The notes beneath the pieces are model-generated. The model ran no database searches. It saw only the letters and a program-made list of their open reading frames with translations, and was not told the origin of the DNA. Made by a program: the position numbers and the translations under genes. 64,000 bases of DNA from Achromobacter pulmonis (GTDB taxonomy: Bacteria > Pseudomonadota > Gammaproteobacteria > Burkholderiales > Burkholderiaceae_B). Below, one piece after another: positions 34,716-43,252 of the stretch. The number at the start of each line of letters is the position of its first letter. The stretch's first letter is position 1. The stretch is from assembly GCF_002885955.2 (NCBI RefSeq), contig NZ_POQS01000003.1, positions 564,033 to 628,032 of the forward strand, written 5' to 3'.

Positions 34716-36182
34716 ATGCGCAACCGTCAGATATGCACCGGCTTTTTCCTGGCAACCCGCCGCGGCCTGCGCCTGGCGGCCGCGGCTCTCCTGGCGGGCG
34801 CGCTGGCCGGCTGCAGTTTCCATTCGCCCGACGCCGCCAGCGGTTCGCGTTCGGTCGGGATAGACGGCGTCACGGCGCAGCAGGCGCGCAGCATCGCGCG
34901 CGAGGCCTATCTGTACGGCACGCCCATGGTCGCCAGCTACCAGACCATGTACGCCTTCAGCATCGACAGGAACGGCCCGCAGTACAAGGGCCCGTTTAAC
35001 ACCATCAGCAGCATGGCGCGCGTCTATGCGCCCGAGGACAAGGCCTATGCGCCCAGCTCCGACACCGGCTACTCGTACGCGGCGCTGGACCTGCGCGCCG
35101 AGCCCGTGGTCGTCACCGTGCCGCCGATTGGCGGCGGGCGCTATTACGCGCTGCAGCTGATGGACCTGTATACGCACAATTTCGGCTATATCGGCAGCCG
35201 CAGCACCGGCAACGGCGGCGGGCGCTTCCTGGTGGCCGGTCCCGGCTGGAACGGCAAGACGCCGGCCGGCATCACCAAGGTGTTCCGGTCGGAAACCGAA
35301 CTGGCCAACCTGGTGGGACGCACGCGGATCTACAGCGCCGCCGACGTGCCCAACGTCAAGCGCATCCAGTCCCGCTACAAGGTGCAGACGCTGTCTGCGT
35401 ACCGCCGCCAGCGCGCGCCCGCCCCGGCGCCGGCGGTGGACTGGATCGCCGCCGAATCGCCGGCGCAGCTGCGCAGCTCGCTGGAGTTCTACAACCAGTT
35501 CGCCTTCCTGTTGCAGTTCGCGCCCGAGCATGCCTCGGAGCGCTCGCTGCGCGCGCGTTTCGCCAGCATCGGCCTCGCGGCCGGCGAGCCGTTCGACGTC
35601 GGCAAGCTCAACCCGGCGCTGCGACGCGCCCTGCAGGAAGGCATGCACGACGGCCAGAACGACATCGACAAAAAGCGCGAAGCCCTGCAGGGCAGGACCG
35701 ACGGGCTTTACGGCGACCGCAAGTCGCTGGGCAATGACTACCTGGCGCGCGCCACCGGCGCGCAGGTCGGCCTGGGCGGCAGCGGACGCGAGGAGGCCAT
35801 GTCCCCGGCGCTGGAAAAAGACAGCTACGGCCAGCAGCTCGACGGCCGCAACAAATACACGCTGCGCTTTCCGCCTCGCGGCCTGCCGCCGGTGCGCGCC
35901 TTCTGGTCCATGACCCTGTACCGGCTGCCCGACCAGCAGCTGGTGGCCAACCCCATCGGCCGCTACCAGATCAACGCGTCCATGTTGAGCCGACTCAAGC
36001 GCGACGCCGACGGCGGCATCACCCTCTACATCCAGCCGGAATCGCCGGGCAAGTCCCGGGAATCCAACTGGCTGCCGGCGCCGCAGGGACCGTTCATGCT
36101 GGCCTTCCGGTACTACTGGCCCAGGCCGGCGATGCTGGACGGCAAGTGGACCCAGCCGGAGATCCAGCGGGCGCCGGGATAA
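34716..36182 (+). CDS. DUF1254/DUF1214 lipoprotein
   Basis: A 488-residue protein. A lipoprotein signal (AAAALLAGALAGC) places the lipidated Cys at 33. The DUF1254 domain (about 50-200) has SIAREAYLYGTPMV and RYYALQLMDLYTHNFGYIG. The C-terminal DUF1214 domain (about 370-480) has PVRAFWSMTLY and ANPIGRYQI. The function of the family is unknown. It is probably anchored in the outer membrane or periplasm. The LysR gene starts 4 nt after its stop, so the two are likely cotranscribed. Confidence 0.87.
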   Translation: MRNRQICTGFFLATRRGLRLAAAALLAGALAGCSFHSPDAASGSRSVGIDGVTAQQARSIAREAYLYGTPMVASYQTMYAFSIDRNGPQYKGPFNTISSMARVYAPEDKAYAPSSDTGYSYAALDLRAEPVVVTVPPIGGGRYYALQLMDLYTHNFGYIGSRSTGNGGGRFLVAGPGWNGKTPAGITKVFRSETELANLVGRTRIYSAADVPNVKRIQSRYKVQTLSAYRRQRAPAPAPAVDWIAAESPAQLRSSLEFYNQFAFLLQFAPEHASERSLRARFASIGLAAGEPFDVGKLNPALRRALQEGMHDGQNDIDKKREALQGRTDGLYGDRKSLGNDYLARATGAQVGLGGSGREEAMSPALEKDSYGQQLDGRNKYTLRFPPRGLPPVRAFWSMTLYRLPDQQLVANPIGRYQINASMLSRLKRDADGGITLYIQPESPGKSRESNWLPAPQGPFMLAFRYYWPRPAMLDGKWTQPEIQRAPG

Positions 36183-36186
36183 CGGC

Positions 36187-37116
36187 ATGAAGCGCAACTT
36201 CAACATCCACGATCTGCGCATCTTCTATACGGTGGTCATGGCCGGCTCGACCCGGCAGGCCGCGCAGATCATGCACCTGACGCAGCCGGCCGTCAGCCAC
36301 GCCATCTCGCGCCTGGAGAGCGCCACCGGCGTGCAGCTCTTCGACCGTTCGTACAAGACCTTGCGGCCCACGGAGGCCGGGCAATACCTGTACAGCGAAG
36401 CCAAGTTCGTGCTGGACGAGCTGGTGCGCATCGACGAGGCCCTGCACAGCATCGAGCAGTTCGGCGGGCGCGGGCTGCGGATCGCGGCGTCGCCGGCGCT
36501 GGCATTGGGCTACGCGCCCGACGCGGTGCGGCGCTATCTGGACGCCAACGGCACGCGGCCGTTTTCCATCGACATCGAATCCTCGGTGCAGGCGATCAGC
36601 GCGGTCGAGACCATGCGCGCCGATTTCGGCCTGGGCGCCGTCCACCGCGACAGCGCGCGGCTGCGCTTCACGCCGTTTCTGCGCGCCGACGTCGTCGCCA
36701 TCGTGCACCGCGACCATGCGCTGGCGCAGCGCGAAACCATCGCGGTGGCGGACATTCCGGCCGAGACCTACGTCAAGCCGCTGTGGTCCGACTACGTGGT
36801 GGCGCAGGGCGATATCGCGGATTCGCTGATCCTGCGCTCGGGCATGCGCGCGCACATGTCGCTGCTGCCGGGCACGGTGCGGGCCATGAAGGGCATCAGC
36901 CTGGTGAACGCGCTGTCGGCCTGGGACATCGCGGCCGCCTATCCCGACCTGGTGGTGCGCCCGCTGGCGTCGCGGCAGTGGTTCGAGTTCCTGCTCATCA
37001 CGCGCAAGGAGGCGCAGAACCAGGAACTGGCCGAGCGGCTGCTGGACGCCCTGCGCGCCGCCGCCCAGGAGCGCCGCACCGGCGTCTACGCGCAGGCCAT
37101 CGAGCTGGCGGGTTGA
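36187..37116 (+). CDS. LysR-family regulator
   Basis: A 309-residue LysR protein. The N-terminal HTH is MAGSTRQAAQIMHLTQPAVS (about 18-37) followed by AISRLESATGVQLFDR. The effector domain is complete, ending in a short polar tail. It lies 4 nt behind the DUF1254 lipoprotein gene and its end faces the end of the SDR gene (10 nt between). It is therefore not in the usual divergent position to the 37127-40123 operon. Its targets are unknown; the lipoprotein gene and that operon are the closest candidates. Confidence 0.86.
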   Translation: MKRNFNIHDLRIFYTVVMAGSTRQAAQIMHLTQPAVSHAISRLESATGVQLFDRSYKTLRPTEAGQYLYSEAKFVLDELVRIDEALHSIEQFGGRGLRIAASPALALGYAPDAVRRYLDANGTRPFSIDIESSVQAISAVETMRADFGLGAVHRDSARLRFTPFLRADVVAIVHRDHALAQRETIAVADIPAETYVKPLWSDYVVAQGDIADSLILRSGMRAHMSLLPGTVRAMKGISLVNALSAWDIAAAYPDLVVRPLASRQWFEFLLITRKEAQNQELAERLLDALRAAAQERRTGVYAQAIELAG

Positions 37117-37126
37117 GCCGCCGGCC

Positions 37127-37942
37127 TTATTGCGGCGGCTGCCACGGCAGCGACTGCAGGTCGCCGTCGATGCTGATGGCCTGGCCGCTGATCATCGCGC
37201 CATAGGGGCTGGCCAGAAACAGCGCCATGTTGGCGATGTCGGCGGCGCGCACGAACTGGCCCAGGCTGACGCCGGCCAGTTCGAGCCGGGTTTCCTCCTC
37301 GACCGTCAGGCCCATGTTCCTGGCGCGCGCCTCGATCACCCGCTCGATGCGCGGGCCGGCCACCAGGCCCGGCAGCAGCGCGTTGACGCGGATGCCGTAG
37401 CCGCCCAGTTCCATGGCGAGCGAACGGGTCAGCCCCACCACGCCCCATTTGGTCGCCGCGTAGGGCGTGCGCATCGGCACGCCCATGCGGCCGGCCACCG
37501 AGCTGACGTTGATGATGCTGCCGCCGCCGGCCGAACGCAGCGCCGGCAGCGCATGGCGCACGGTGTGGAACTGCGAGGCCAGGTTGATGCCCAGCGTCGC
37601 GTCCAGTTCCTGCGGCGCGATGTCGGCGATGCCTGCCGTGGGGCCGGCGATTCCGGCATTGTTGACCAGCACGTCCAGGCCGCCGAGCTGCGCCAGCGCG
37701 TCCTGCATGTAGCGGTCGATTTCCTCGCGCCGGCCGACGTCGGCGCGCGCGTTGGGGTGAGGGCAGGCGGCCAGCGCCTGCGCGTCCACGTCGCACACGT
37801 GCACGCGGGCGCCGCGTTCGGCGAACGCGGCGGCGATGGCCGCGCCGATGCCCGCGGCGCCCGCGGTCACGATGACGCGCCGGCCGGAAAGGTCGACCGG
37901 CAACGCGGAAATATCGCCGGGAACGGAGTTCTTCATGCTCAT
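37127..37942 (-). CDS. Short-chain dehydrogenase/reductase
   Basis: A 271-residue classical SDR. The cofactor motif is TAGAAGIGAAI (a TGxxxGxG variant), with NNAGIAG, the catalytic Ser in NVSSVAGRMG and the Tyr-Lys pair in YAATKWG. An Asp after the second strand (CDVDAQ) favours NAD over NADP. A GAGGAAAG site supports the ATG at 37942 over one at 37936. As third gene of an operon with a beta-keto acid cleavage enzyme, it may oxidise a 3-hydroxy acid to the 3-keto acid that enzyme cleaves. Confidence 0.9.
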   Translation of the reverse strand: MSMKNSVPGDISALPVDLSGRRVIVTAGAAGIGAAIAAAFAERGARVHVCDVDAQALAACPHPNARADVGRREEIDRYMQDALAQLGGLDVLVNNAGIAGPTAGIADIAPQELDATLGINLASQFHTVRHALPALRSAGGGSIINVSSVAGRMGVPMRTPYAATKWGVVGLTRSLAMELGGYGIRVNALLPGLVAGPRIERVIEARARNMGLTVEEETRLELAGVSLGQFVRAADIANMALFLASPYGAMISGQAISIDGDLQSLPWQPPQ

Positions 37943-37962
37943 GCCGCTTTCCTCGTACGGGT

Positions 37963-39162
37963 TCAGGGTTTCATCAGGCGGCAGGTGGATTCCTGCGGCG
38001 ACGTGTAGACCTGGTCGCCCGGCACGCGCGCCACCAGCTTGTAATAGTCCCACGGCCCCTTGGATTCCGACGGCTTCTTCACCTGCATCAGGAACATGTC
38101 GTGCACCATCAGCCCGTCGGCGCGGATCTTGCCCTCCTTGGCGAAGAAATCGTTCACCGGATTGGCCCTGAGCCACTTCATGACGGTGTCGCCGTCGGTG
38201 CTGTTGGTGGCCGCGACCGCCTTCAGGTAGGTCGTGGCCGCGGAATAGTCGCCGGCCTGCAGCATCGTGGGCTTTTTCTTCATGCGCTCCTCGAAGCGCG
38301 CCGCCCACTGCCGCGAAGGTTCGTCCTGGTCCCAGTACCAGGCGGTGGTCAGGTACATGTCCTGGGCGGCCTGCAGGCCCAGCGCATGGACGTCGGAAAT
38401 CAGCACCAGCAGCCCGGCCAGCTTCATCGCCGGCGTCAGGCCGAATTCGGCGGCGGCCTTGACCGCATTGCTGGTGTCGCTGGCCGAATTCGCCAGCCCC
38501 AGCACCGTCGCGCCGGACGCCTGCGCCTGCAGGATGAAGGACGAGAAATCGGCCGCGTTCAGCGGATGGCGCACGCGGCCCTTGACCGAGCCGCCGTCGG
38601 CCTGCACCACCGCCGAGGCGTCGCGCTCCAGCGCATGGCCGAAAGCATGGTCCACCGTCAGGAAGTACCAGTCCTTGTTGCCTTCCTTCATCATGGCGCG
38701 GGCGGTGCCGCGCGCCAGCGACACCGTGTCGTAGGCGTAGTGCACGGTATAGGGCGTGCACTGCGCGTTGGTCAGCTCCGAGGCGCCCGCGCTCACCACG
38801 AAGAACGGCGTCTTCTTTTCCTCGGCCACTTTCGCCATGGCCAGCGCCGCCGCCGAATTGGCGCCGGCGACCAGCATGTTCACGCCCTTCTGGTCCAGCC
38901 ATTCGCGGGCGCGCGACGACGCGATGTCGGCGCGGTTCTGGTGGTCGGCCACCAGCACTTCCACCTTCTTGCCGGCCACCGTGCCGCCCATGTCGGCTAC
39001 CGCCATCTTGATGGCCTCGGCGCCGCCCGGACCGTCGGCGTCCGCCGACAGTCCCGACATGTCGGTGATGAATCCGATGCGGATCACGCCGTCGTCGGCC
39101 TGGGCCGCGCCGGCCGTCGCAAACAGCGCCGCCAGGGCGGCCGCGCACAGGGTTTTTTTCAT
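37963..39162 (-). CDS. ABC-type branched-chain amino-acid-like substrate-binding protein
   Basis: A 399-residue periplasmic receptor of the LivK/Peripla_BP_6 family. A signal peptide (MKKTLCAAALAALFATAGA) is cleaved near AQA-DD. The mature start IRIGFITDMSGLSAD is typical. It lies between the beta-keto acid cleavage gene and the SDR gene in one operon but has no permease or ATPase genes beside it, so it must share a transporter encoded elsewhere. The ligand is unknown; members near aromatic and carnitine-like pathways bind such acids. Confidence 0.9.
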   Translation of the reverse strand: MKKTLCAAALAALFATAGAAQADDGVIRIGFITDMSGLSADADGPGGAEAIKMAVADMGGTVAGKKVEVLVADHQNRADIASSRAREWLDQKGVNMLVAGANSAAALAMAKVAEEKKTPFFVVSAGASELTNAQCTPYTVHYAYDTVSLARGTARAMMKEGNKDWYFLTVDHAFGHALERDASAVVQADGGSVKGRVRHPLNAADFSSFILQAQASGATVLGLANSASDTSNAVKAAAEFGLTPAMKLAGLLVLISDVHALGLQAAQDMYLTTAWYWDQDEPSRQWAARFEERMKKKPTMLQAGDYSAATTYLKAVAATNSTDGDTVMKWLRANPVNDFFAKEGKIRADGLMVHDMFLMQVKKPSESKGPWDYYKLVARVPGDQVYTSPQESTCRLMKP

Positions 39163-39187
39163 GGTTGTCTCCTCGGGGTGTCGTTAT

Positions 39188-40123
39188 TCAGAACGCGACG
39201 TTGTCGCGTCCTTTGAGCTGCAGCGTCTCACGCGCTTCGTCGGGCGTCGCCACTTGCAGCGACAGGTCCTCCAGAATCCGACGGATTCTTCGCACCTGGT
39301 CCGCGTTCGAACGCGCCAGCTCGCCCGGGCCGTCCCACAGGGAGTCCTCCAGCCCCACGCGCACGTTGCCGCCCATCGTCGCGGCCATGGTCGCCAGCGG
39401 CGTCTGCTTGCGGCCGGCGGCCAGCACCGACCAGATGTAGTCGCCGCCGAACAGGCGGTCGGCGGTGCGCTTCATCATCATCACGTCTTCGGGATGCGTG
39501 CCGATGCCGCCACGTATGCCGAACACCGACTGGATCAGGAACGGCGGCTTGAGCAGCTTGCGGTCCACGAAATGCGCCGCCGTGTACAGATGGCCGATGT
39601 CGTAGCACTCGATCTCGAAGCGCGTGCCGTTGTCGCCGCAGGAGGTCAGGATGTGCTCGATGTCCTTGAACGTGTTCTTGAAGATCAGGTCGCTGCTGCC
39701 TTCGAGATAGGGGCGTTCCCAGGCGTGCTTGAATTCGCGGAACCGCTCCAGCAGCTCGTACATGCCGAAGTTCATGGAGCCCATGTTCAGCGACGCGACC
39801 TCGGGCTTGAACTGCAGCGCCGGCGCCATGCGGTCGGCCAGCGGCAGCACCGGCGAGCCGCCCGTGGTGATGTTGATCACCACGTCCGAGGCCTGCTTGA
39901 TCCGCGGCAGGAACTGGGCGTAGAGCGCGGGGTCCTGGGTGGGCTGCCCGGTGTCGGGCCGGCGCGCATGCAGGTGCACGATGGCCGCGCCCGCGGCCGC
40001 GGCGTCCAGTGCGGAATGAGCGATCTCGTCGGGCGTGACGGGCAGGTGCGGCGACATCGACGGCGTATGGACCGAGCCGGTGATGGCGCAGGTGATGATG
40101 ACCTTGTTCGGGGATTTTTTCAT
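39188..40123 (-). CDS. Beta-keto acid cleavage enzyme (BKACE, former DUF849)
   Basis: A 311-residue TIM-barrel protein. The Zn-binding HxH is H50/H52 (AIVHLHARRP), with NITTGGSP and the C-terminal GGNVRVGLEDSLW typical of the family. BKACE enzymes condense a beta-keto acid with acetyl-CoA, giving acetoacetate and a new acyl-CoA. Known substrates include 3-keto-5-aminohexanoate and dehydrocarnitine. First gene of the operon with a periplasmic receptor and an SDR. Substrate specificity is not readable without the active-site alignment. Confidence 0.92.
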   Translation of the reverse strand: MKKSPNKVIITCAITGSVHTPSMSPHLPVTPDEIAHSALDAAAAGAAIVHLHARRPDTGQPTQDPALYAQFLPRIKQASDVVINITTGGSPVLPLADRMAPALQFKPEVASLNMGSMNFGMYELLERFREFKHAWERPYLEGSSDLIFKNTFKDIEHILTSCGDNGTRFEIECYDIGHLYTAAHFVDRKLLKPPFLIQSVFGIRGGIGTHPEDVMMMKRTADRLFGGDYIWSVLAAGRKQTPLATMAATMGGNVRVGLEDSLWDGPGELARSNADQVRRIRRILEDLSLQVATPDEARETLQLKGRDNVAF

Positions 40124-40300
40124 GGGTCCGGAGCGGTTCGGGGTTGTGGCTTTCCGGCAGTCTCCTTGCCGGGCTGACCCATTCTGTCGCGGGCCCGGGC
40201 CCCTGTCACCTGAACAGAAATAATCATTTGATAGGTTTTCCGGTGCTGCGCCGCGCCATCCCCCCGAGGGGGCGTTTTTGTCTGGGAGCGGTCCGGCGAC

Positions 40301-40332
40301 AAAAAAAACCGCCGCCGGAAACCCGGCGGCGG
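40301..40332 (-). terminator. Rho-independent terminator of the parvulin gene
   Basis: On the minus strand a 10-bp GC stem (ccgccgccgg/ccggcggcgg, 4-nt loop) is followed by eight T residues (A-run at 40301-40308 on the plus strand). It lies 30 nt after the parvulin stop and separates it from the BKACE operon. A smaller plus-strand hairpin with a T-run lies at about 40258-40280. Confidence 0.88.
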
Positions 40333-40362
40333 CTTGCGTATCTACTGCGGACCGGCTGCGGC

Positions 40363-40644
40363 TCAGTCGTTGCGGCTGGTCACTTCCACGAGGTGGTAGC
40401 CGAACTGGGTCTTGACCGGACCCTGGACCACGCCGACCGGGGCGCTGAACACCACGGTGTCGAATTCCTTGACCATCTGGCCCGGGCCGAAGGTGCCCAG
40501 GTTGCCGCCGTCGCGGCTGGACGGGCAGCTGGAGTTTTCCTTGGCCAGCTGGGCGAAGTCGGCGCCGTTCTCGATGGCGGTCTTGAGTTCGTTGGCCTTG
40601 GCCTCGGTGGAGACCAGGATGTGACGGGCGGAGGCTTGTGCCAT
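40363..40644 (-). CDS. Parvulin-type peptidyl-prolyl isomerase (PpiC-like)
   Basis: A 93-residue single-domain parvulin. It begins MAQASARHILVSTEAKANEL and contains NGADFAQLAKENSSCPSS, GGNLGTFGPGQMVKEFD and FGYHLVEV, the conserved rotamase core with its two His and Cys. There is no signal peptide, so it acts in the cytoplasm like E. coli PpiC. An AAGGAG site lies before the ATG at 40644. A strong terminator follows, so it is monocistronic. Confidence 0.93.
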   Translation of the reverse strand: MAQASARHILVSTEAKANELKTAIENGADFAQLAKENSSCPSSRDGGNLGTFGPGQMVKEFDTVVFSAPVGVVQGPVKTQFGYHLVEVTSRND

Positions 40645-40780
40645 GTTGAGCTCCTTGCTGACTCGTTTTTTGGGAGGGGGAGAGTAACGCATTCAGCGGA
40701 CGGGCGCTGTAACCCTAGGGTAACCCGCCAGGGCCCGCGCGCCCGCCACGAATACGTATCCCTTCAATACAGGCCCGTCG

Positions 40781-41797
40781 TCAGCGCACCGGCCAGCCGT
40801 ACATCAGCCCGCCGTCCCGGTACGAGGCATTCAGGCCGCGCGGCAGCTTCAGCGGGCTGCTCGGTCCCAGGTTCTTCTCGAAGCTCTCGCCATAGTTGCC
40901 GATGGTCTTGATGACGTTGTAGGCCCACTTGTCGTCCACGCCCAGGTGCTTGCCCATGCCCGGCGTCACGCCCAGCAGGCGCTGCACGTTGGGATTGGTG
41001 CTCTTGAGCATGTCGTCCACGTTCTTGGAGGTGATGCCGTACTCTTCCGCTTCCAGCATGGCGTTCAGGGTCCAGCGCACCACGTTGAACCACTGCTCGT
41101 CGCCCTGGCGCACCATGGGGCCGAGCGGCTCCTTGGAGAAGTTCTCCGGCAGGATGTCGTACTTTTCCGGGTTCTCCAGATTGCTGCGCGCGGCCGCCAG
41201 CTGCGACTTGTCGCCGGTGAAGGCGTCACAGCGGCCCACGGCGAAGGCGCGGATGATTTCGTCCAGGCGTTCGACCACCACCGGCTTGAACACGATGTTC
41301 TGGGAGCGGAACCAGTCGGCCAGGTTCAGCTCCGTGGTGGTGCCGGGCTGCACGCAGACCGTGGCGCCGTCGAGCTCCTTGGCGCTTTTCACGTTCAGCG
41401 ACTTGTTCACCATGATGCCCTGGCTGTCGTAGTAGTTCACGCCCACGCCGATCAGGCCCAGCGTGGTGTCGCGCGTCAGCGAGAGCGTGGTGTTGCGCGG
41501 CAGCACGTCGACTTCGCCCGACTGCAGCGCGGTGAATCGCTGCAGCGCGCTGACGGCCATGATCTTGGCCTTGGAGGCGTCGCCGAACATGGTGACGGCC
41601 AGCGCGCGGCACAGGTCCACGTCCAGGCCGATCCAGCCGCCCTTGCTGTCGTTCACCGAAAAGCCCGCCACGCCGGTGGACACGCCGCACTGGACGAAGC
41701 CCTTGCTCTTGACGCTGTCGAAGGTCGCGCCGGCATGGGCGGCCCACGACGAGAGGAACAGGGCGGAGCCCGCCGCGATCAGTTTCAGTGCTTTCAT
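40781..41797 (-). CDS. Amino-acid ABC transporter substrate-binding protein (AapJ/BztA-like), orphan
   Basis: A 338-residue periplasmic receptor. The signal peptide is MKALKLIAAGSALFLSSWA, cleaved after AHA. The mature part (TFDSVKSKGFVQCGVSTG, PGTTTELNLADWFR, DAFTGDKSQLAAAR) matches general L-amino-acid receptors. Two Cys in the mature part are in the places of the family's disulfide. The usual permease and ATPase genes are missing on both sides, so it works with a transporter encoded elsewhere or as a sensor. It is divergent from the AraC gene at 41928. Confidence 0.9.
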   Translation of the reverse strand: MKALKLIAAGSALFLSSWAAHAGATFDSVKSKGFVQCGVSTGVAGFSVNDSKGGWIGLDVDLCRALAVTMFGDASKAKIMAVSALQRFTALQSGEVDVLPRNTTLSLTRDTTLGLIGVGVNYYDSQGIMVNKSLNVKSAKELDGATVCVQPGTTTELNLADWFRSQNIVFKPVVVERLDEIIRAFAVGRCDAFTGDKSQLAAARSNLENPEKYDILPENFSKEPLGPMVRQGDEQWFNVVRWTLNAMLEAEEYGITSKNVDDMLKSTNPNVQRLLGVTPGMGKHLGVDDKWAYNVIKTIGNYGESFEKNLGPSSPLKLPRGLNASYRDGGLMYGWPVR

Positions 41798-41927
41798 GAT
41801 GTCTCCGCGCAAGAAAATACCGCCGGGCGGCGGCTTAGCGTGCGCGCAATGGTAGCCAGCGGCCCGGGGTGGGAATATCAGGGAATTCCCGTTAAATTCG
41901 CAGATCGGAATTTTCCCGGCGCCGAAC

Positions 41928-42770
41928 ATGAAAAAGCCAGAGGATCGCGCAGGCGGCCCGGCGGCGTCCGGGCGCGACTGGATGCAGCGCGCCCCGGGCG
42001 CGCGCAAGGTCGAGCGCATCGAAGCCTATTTCGGCGGGCATGGCTACGACATGCACCGCCATGACACCTATGCCATCGGCCGCACCCTGGCCGGGGTGCA
42101 GAGCTTTCACTACCGCAGCGGCATGGCGCACAGCCTGCCCGGCGGCACCATCGTCCTGCACCCCGACGAGCCGCACGACGGGCAGGCCGGCACCGAAGAG
42201 GGCTTTCGCTACCGCATGGCCTATATCGAGCCGGCGCTGATCCAGGAAGTTTTGGGCGGCAGGCCGCTGCCCTTCATCGCCGGCGGCCTGTCGTCCGACC
42301 CGCGCTTGTACGCGGCTTCCGACGCGCTGCTGCGCTCGCTGGACTGCCCCGACCCGCTGGAAGAGGACGACGCGATCTACGAACTGGCCAGCGCGCTGGA
42401 CGCCGCGGCCGGCGCGCGGCGCGGACGGCAGGCGGTGGACTATCGCGCCGCCGAATTGGCGCGGACCTATCTGCTGGACCGGCTGGCGCATCCCGTCACG
42501 CTGGACGAACTGGAACAGGCCAGCGGGCGGGACCGCTGGAGCCTGTCGCGCGACTTCCGGGCGCTATACGGCACCAGCCCCTACCGCTACCTGACGATGC
42601 GGCGGCTGGAGCTGGCGCGCCGCCTGGCCGCCGCCGGCCAGTCGCTGGCCCAGGCCGCCGTCTGGGCCGGCTTCACCGACCAGAGCCACATGACCCGGCA
42701 TTTCCGCCAGGCCTACGGCATGGCGCCGGGCCGCTGGTTGCGCGGGCTGCGCGGCCGGCGGCCCGCCTGA
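41928..42770 (+). CDS. AraC-family regulator
   Basis: A 280-residue AraC-type protein. The N-terminal cupin-like sensing domain (about 30-130) shows DMHRHDTYAIGRTLAGVQSF and PDEPHDG. The two HTH motifs lie at about 175-275, the second being AQAAVWAGFTDQSHMTRHFR with the conserved tail YGMAPGRW. It is divergent from the orphan amino-acid receptor gene across 130 nt and precedes a small cupin gene by 75 nt; either could be its target. Confidence 0.88.
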   Translation: MKKPEDRAGGPAASGRDWMQRAPGARKVERIEAYFGGHGYDMHRHDTYAIGRTLAGVQSFHYRSGMAHSLPGGTIVLHPDEPHDGQAGTEEGFRYRMAYIEPALIQEVLGGRPLPFIAGGLSSDPRLYAASDALLRSLDCPDPLEEDDAIYELASALDAAAGARRGRQAVDYRAAELARTYLLDRLAHPVTLDELEQASGRDRWSLSRDFRALYGTSPYRYLTMRRLELARRLAAAGQSLAQAAVWAGFTDQSHMTRHFRQAYGMAPGRWLRGLRGRRPA

Positions 42771-42845
42771 GCCTGCACGATCGTACAAGACCGCAGCCGC
42801 GCCGGCCGGCACACTGCCGTATCCCGCAAACACCAGGAGCCGATC

Positions 42846-43232
42846 ATGCAAGCATCCCAGGCGCAGCGTCCCGCGCAATCCATCAACTTCGAGCAGAAAC
42901 TCGCGCTCATCGCCGACCGCTGGCAGCCGCGCGTCGTCGCGGAGATGAACGACTACCAGTTCAAGCTGGTCAGGATCGAAGGCGAATTCATCATGCACGC
43001 GCATCCCGACACCGACGAAACCTTCATCGTGCTGCACGGCCAGCTGCGCATCGACTTCCGCGACGGCCACGTACTGGTCAATCCGGGCGAAATGTACGTC
43101 GTGCCCAGGGGCGTGGAACACAAACCCTATGCGCGCGAAGAAGTGCGGATGCTGCTGATCGAGCCGCGCGGCGTGGCCAACACCGGCGACCAGGGCGGCG
43201 AACGGACCGCGCCGAACGACGTCTGGATCTGA
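42846..43232 (+). CDS. Small cupin protein
   Basis: A 128-residue cupin. Motif one is HAHPDTDETFIVLHGQL with two His and a Glu for a metal. Motif two is PGEMYVVPRGVEHKP with the distal His, so all four ligand positions are filled. Its role may be isomerase-, dioxygenase- or sensor-like and is not determined. An AGGAG site (at about 42835) precedes the start. It converges with the LysR gene ending at 43253. Confidence 0.85.
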   Translation: MQASQAQRPAQSINFEQKLALIADRWQPRVVAEMNDYQFKLVRIEGEFIMHAHPDTDETFIVLHGQLRIDFRDGHVLVNPGEMYVVPRGVEHKPYAREEVRMLLIEPRGVANTGDQGGERTAPNDVWI

Positions 43233-43252
43233 GCGGCGGCCGGGCGGACGCT

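Noticed and set aside
40258..40280. A plus-strand hairpin with a T-run as a terminator of its own gene.
   Set aside because: No plus-strand gene ends upstream of it; it may be a dispersed repeat or a relic, so it was only mentioned.
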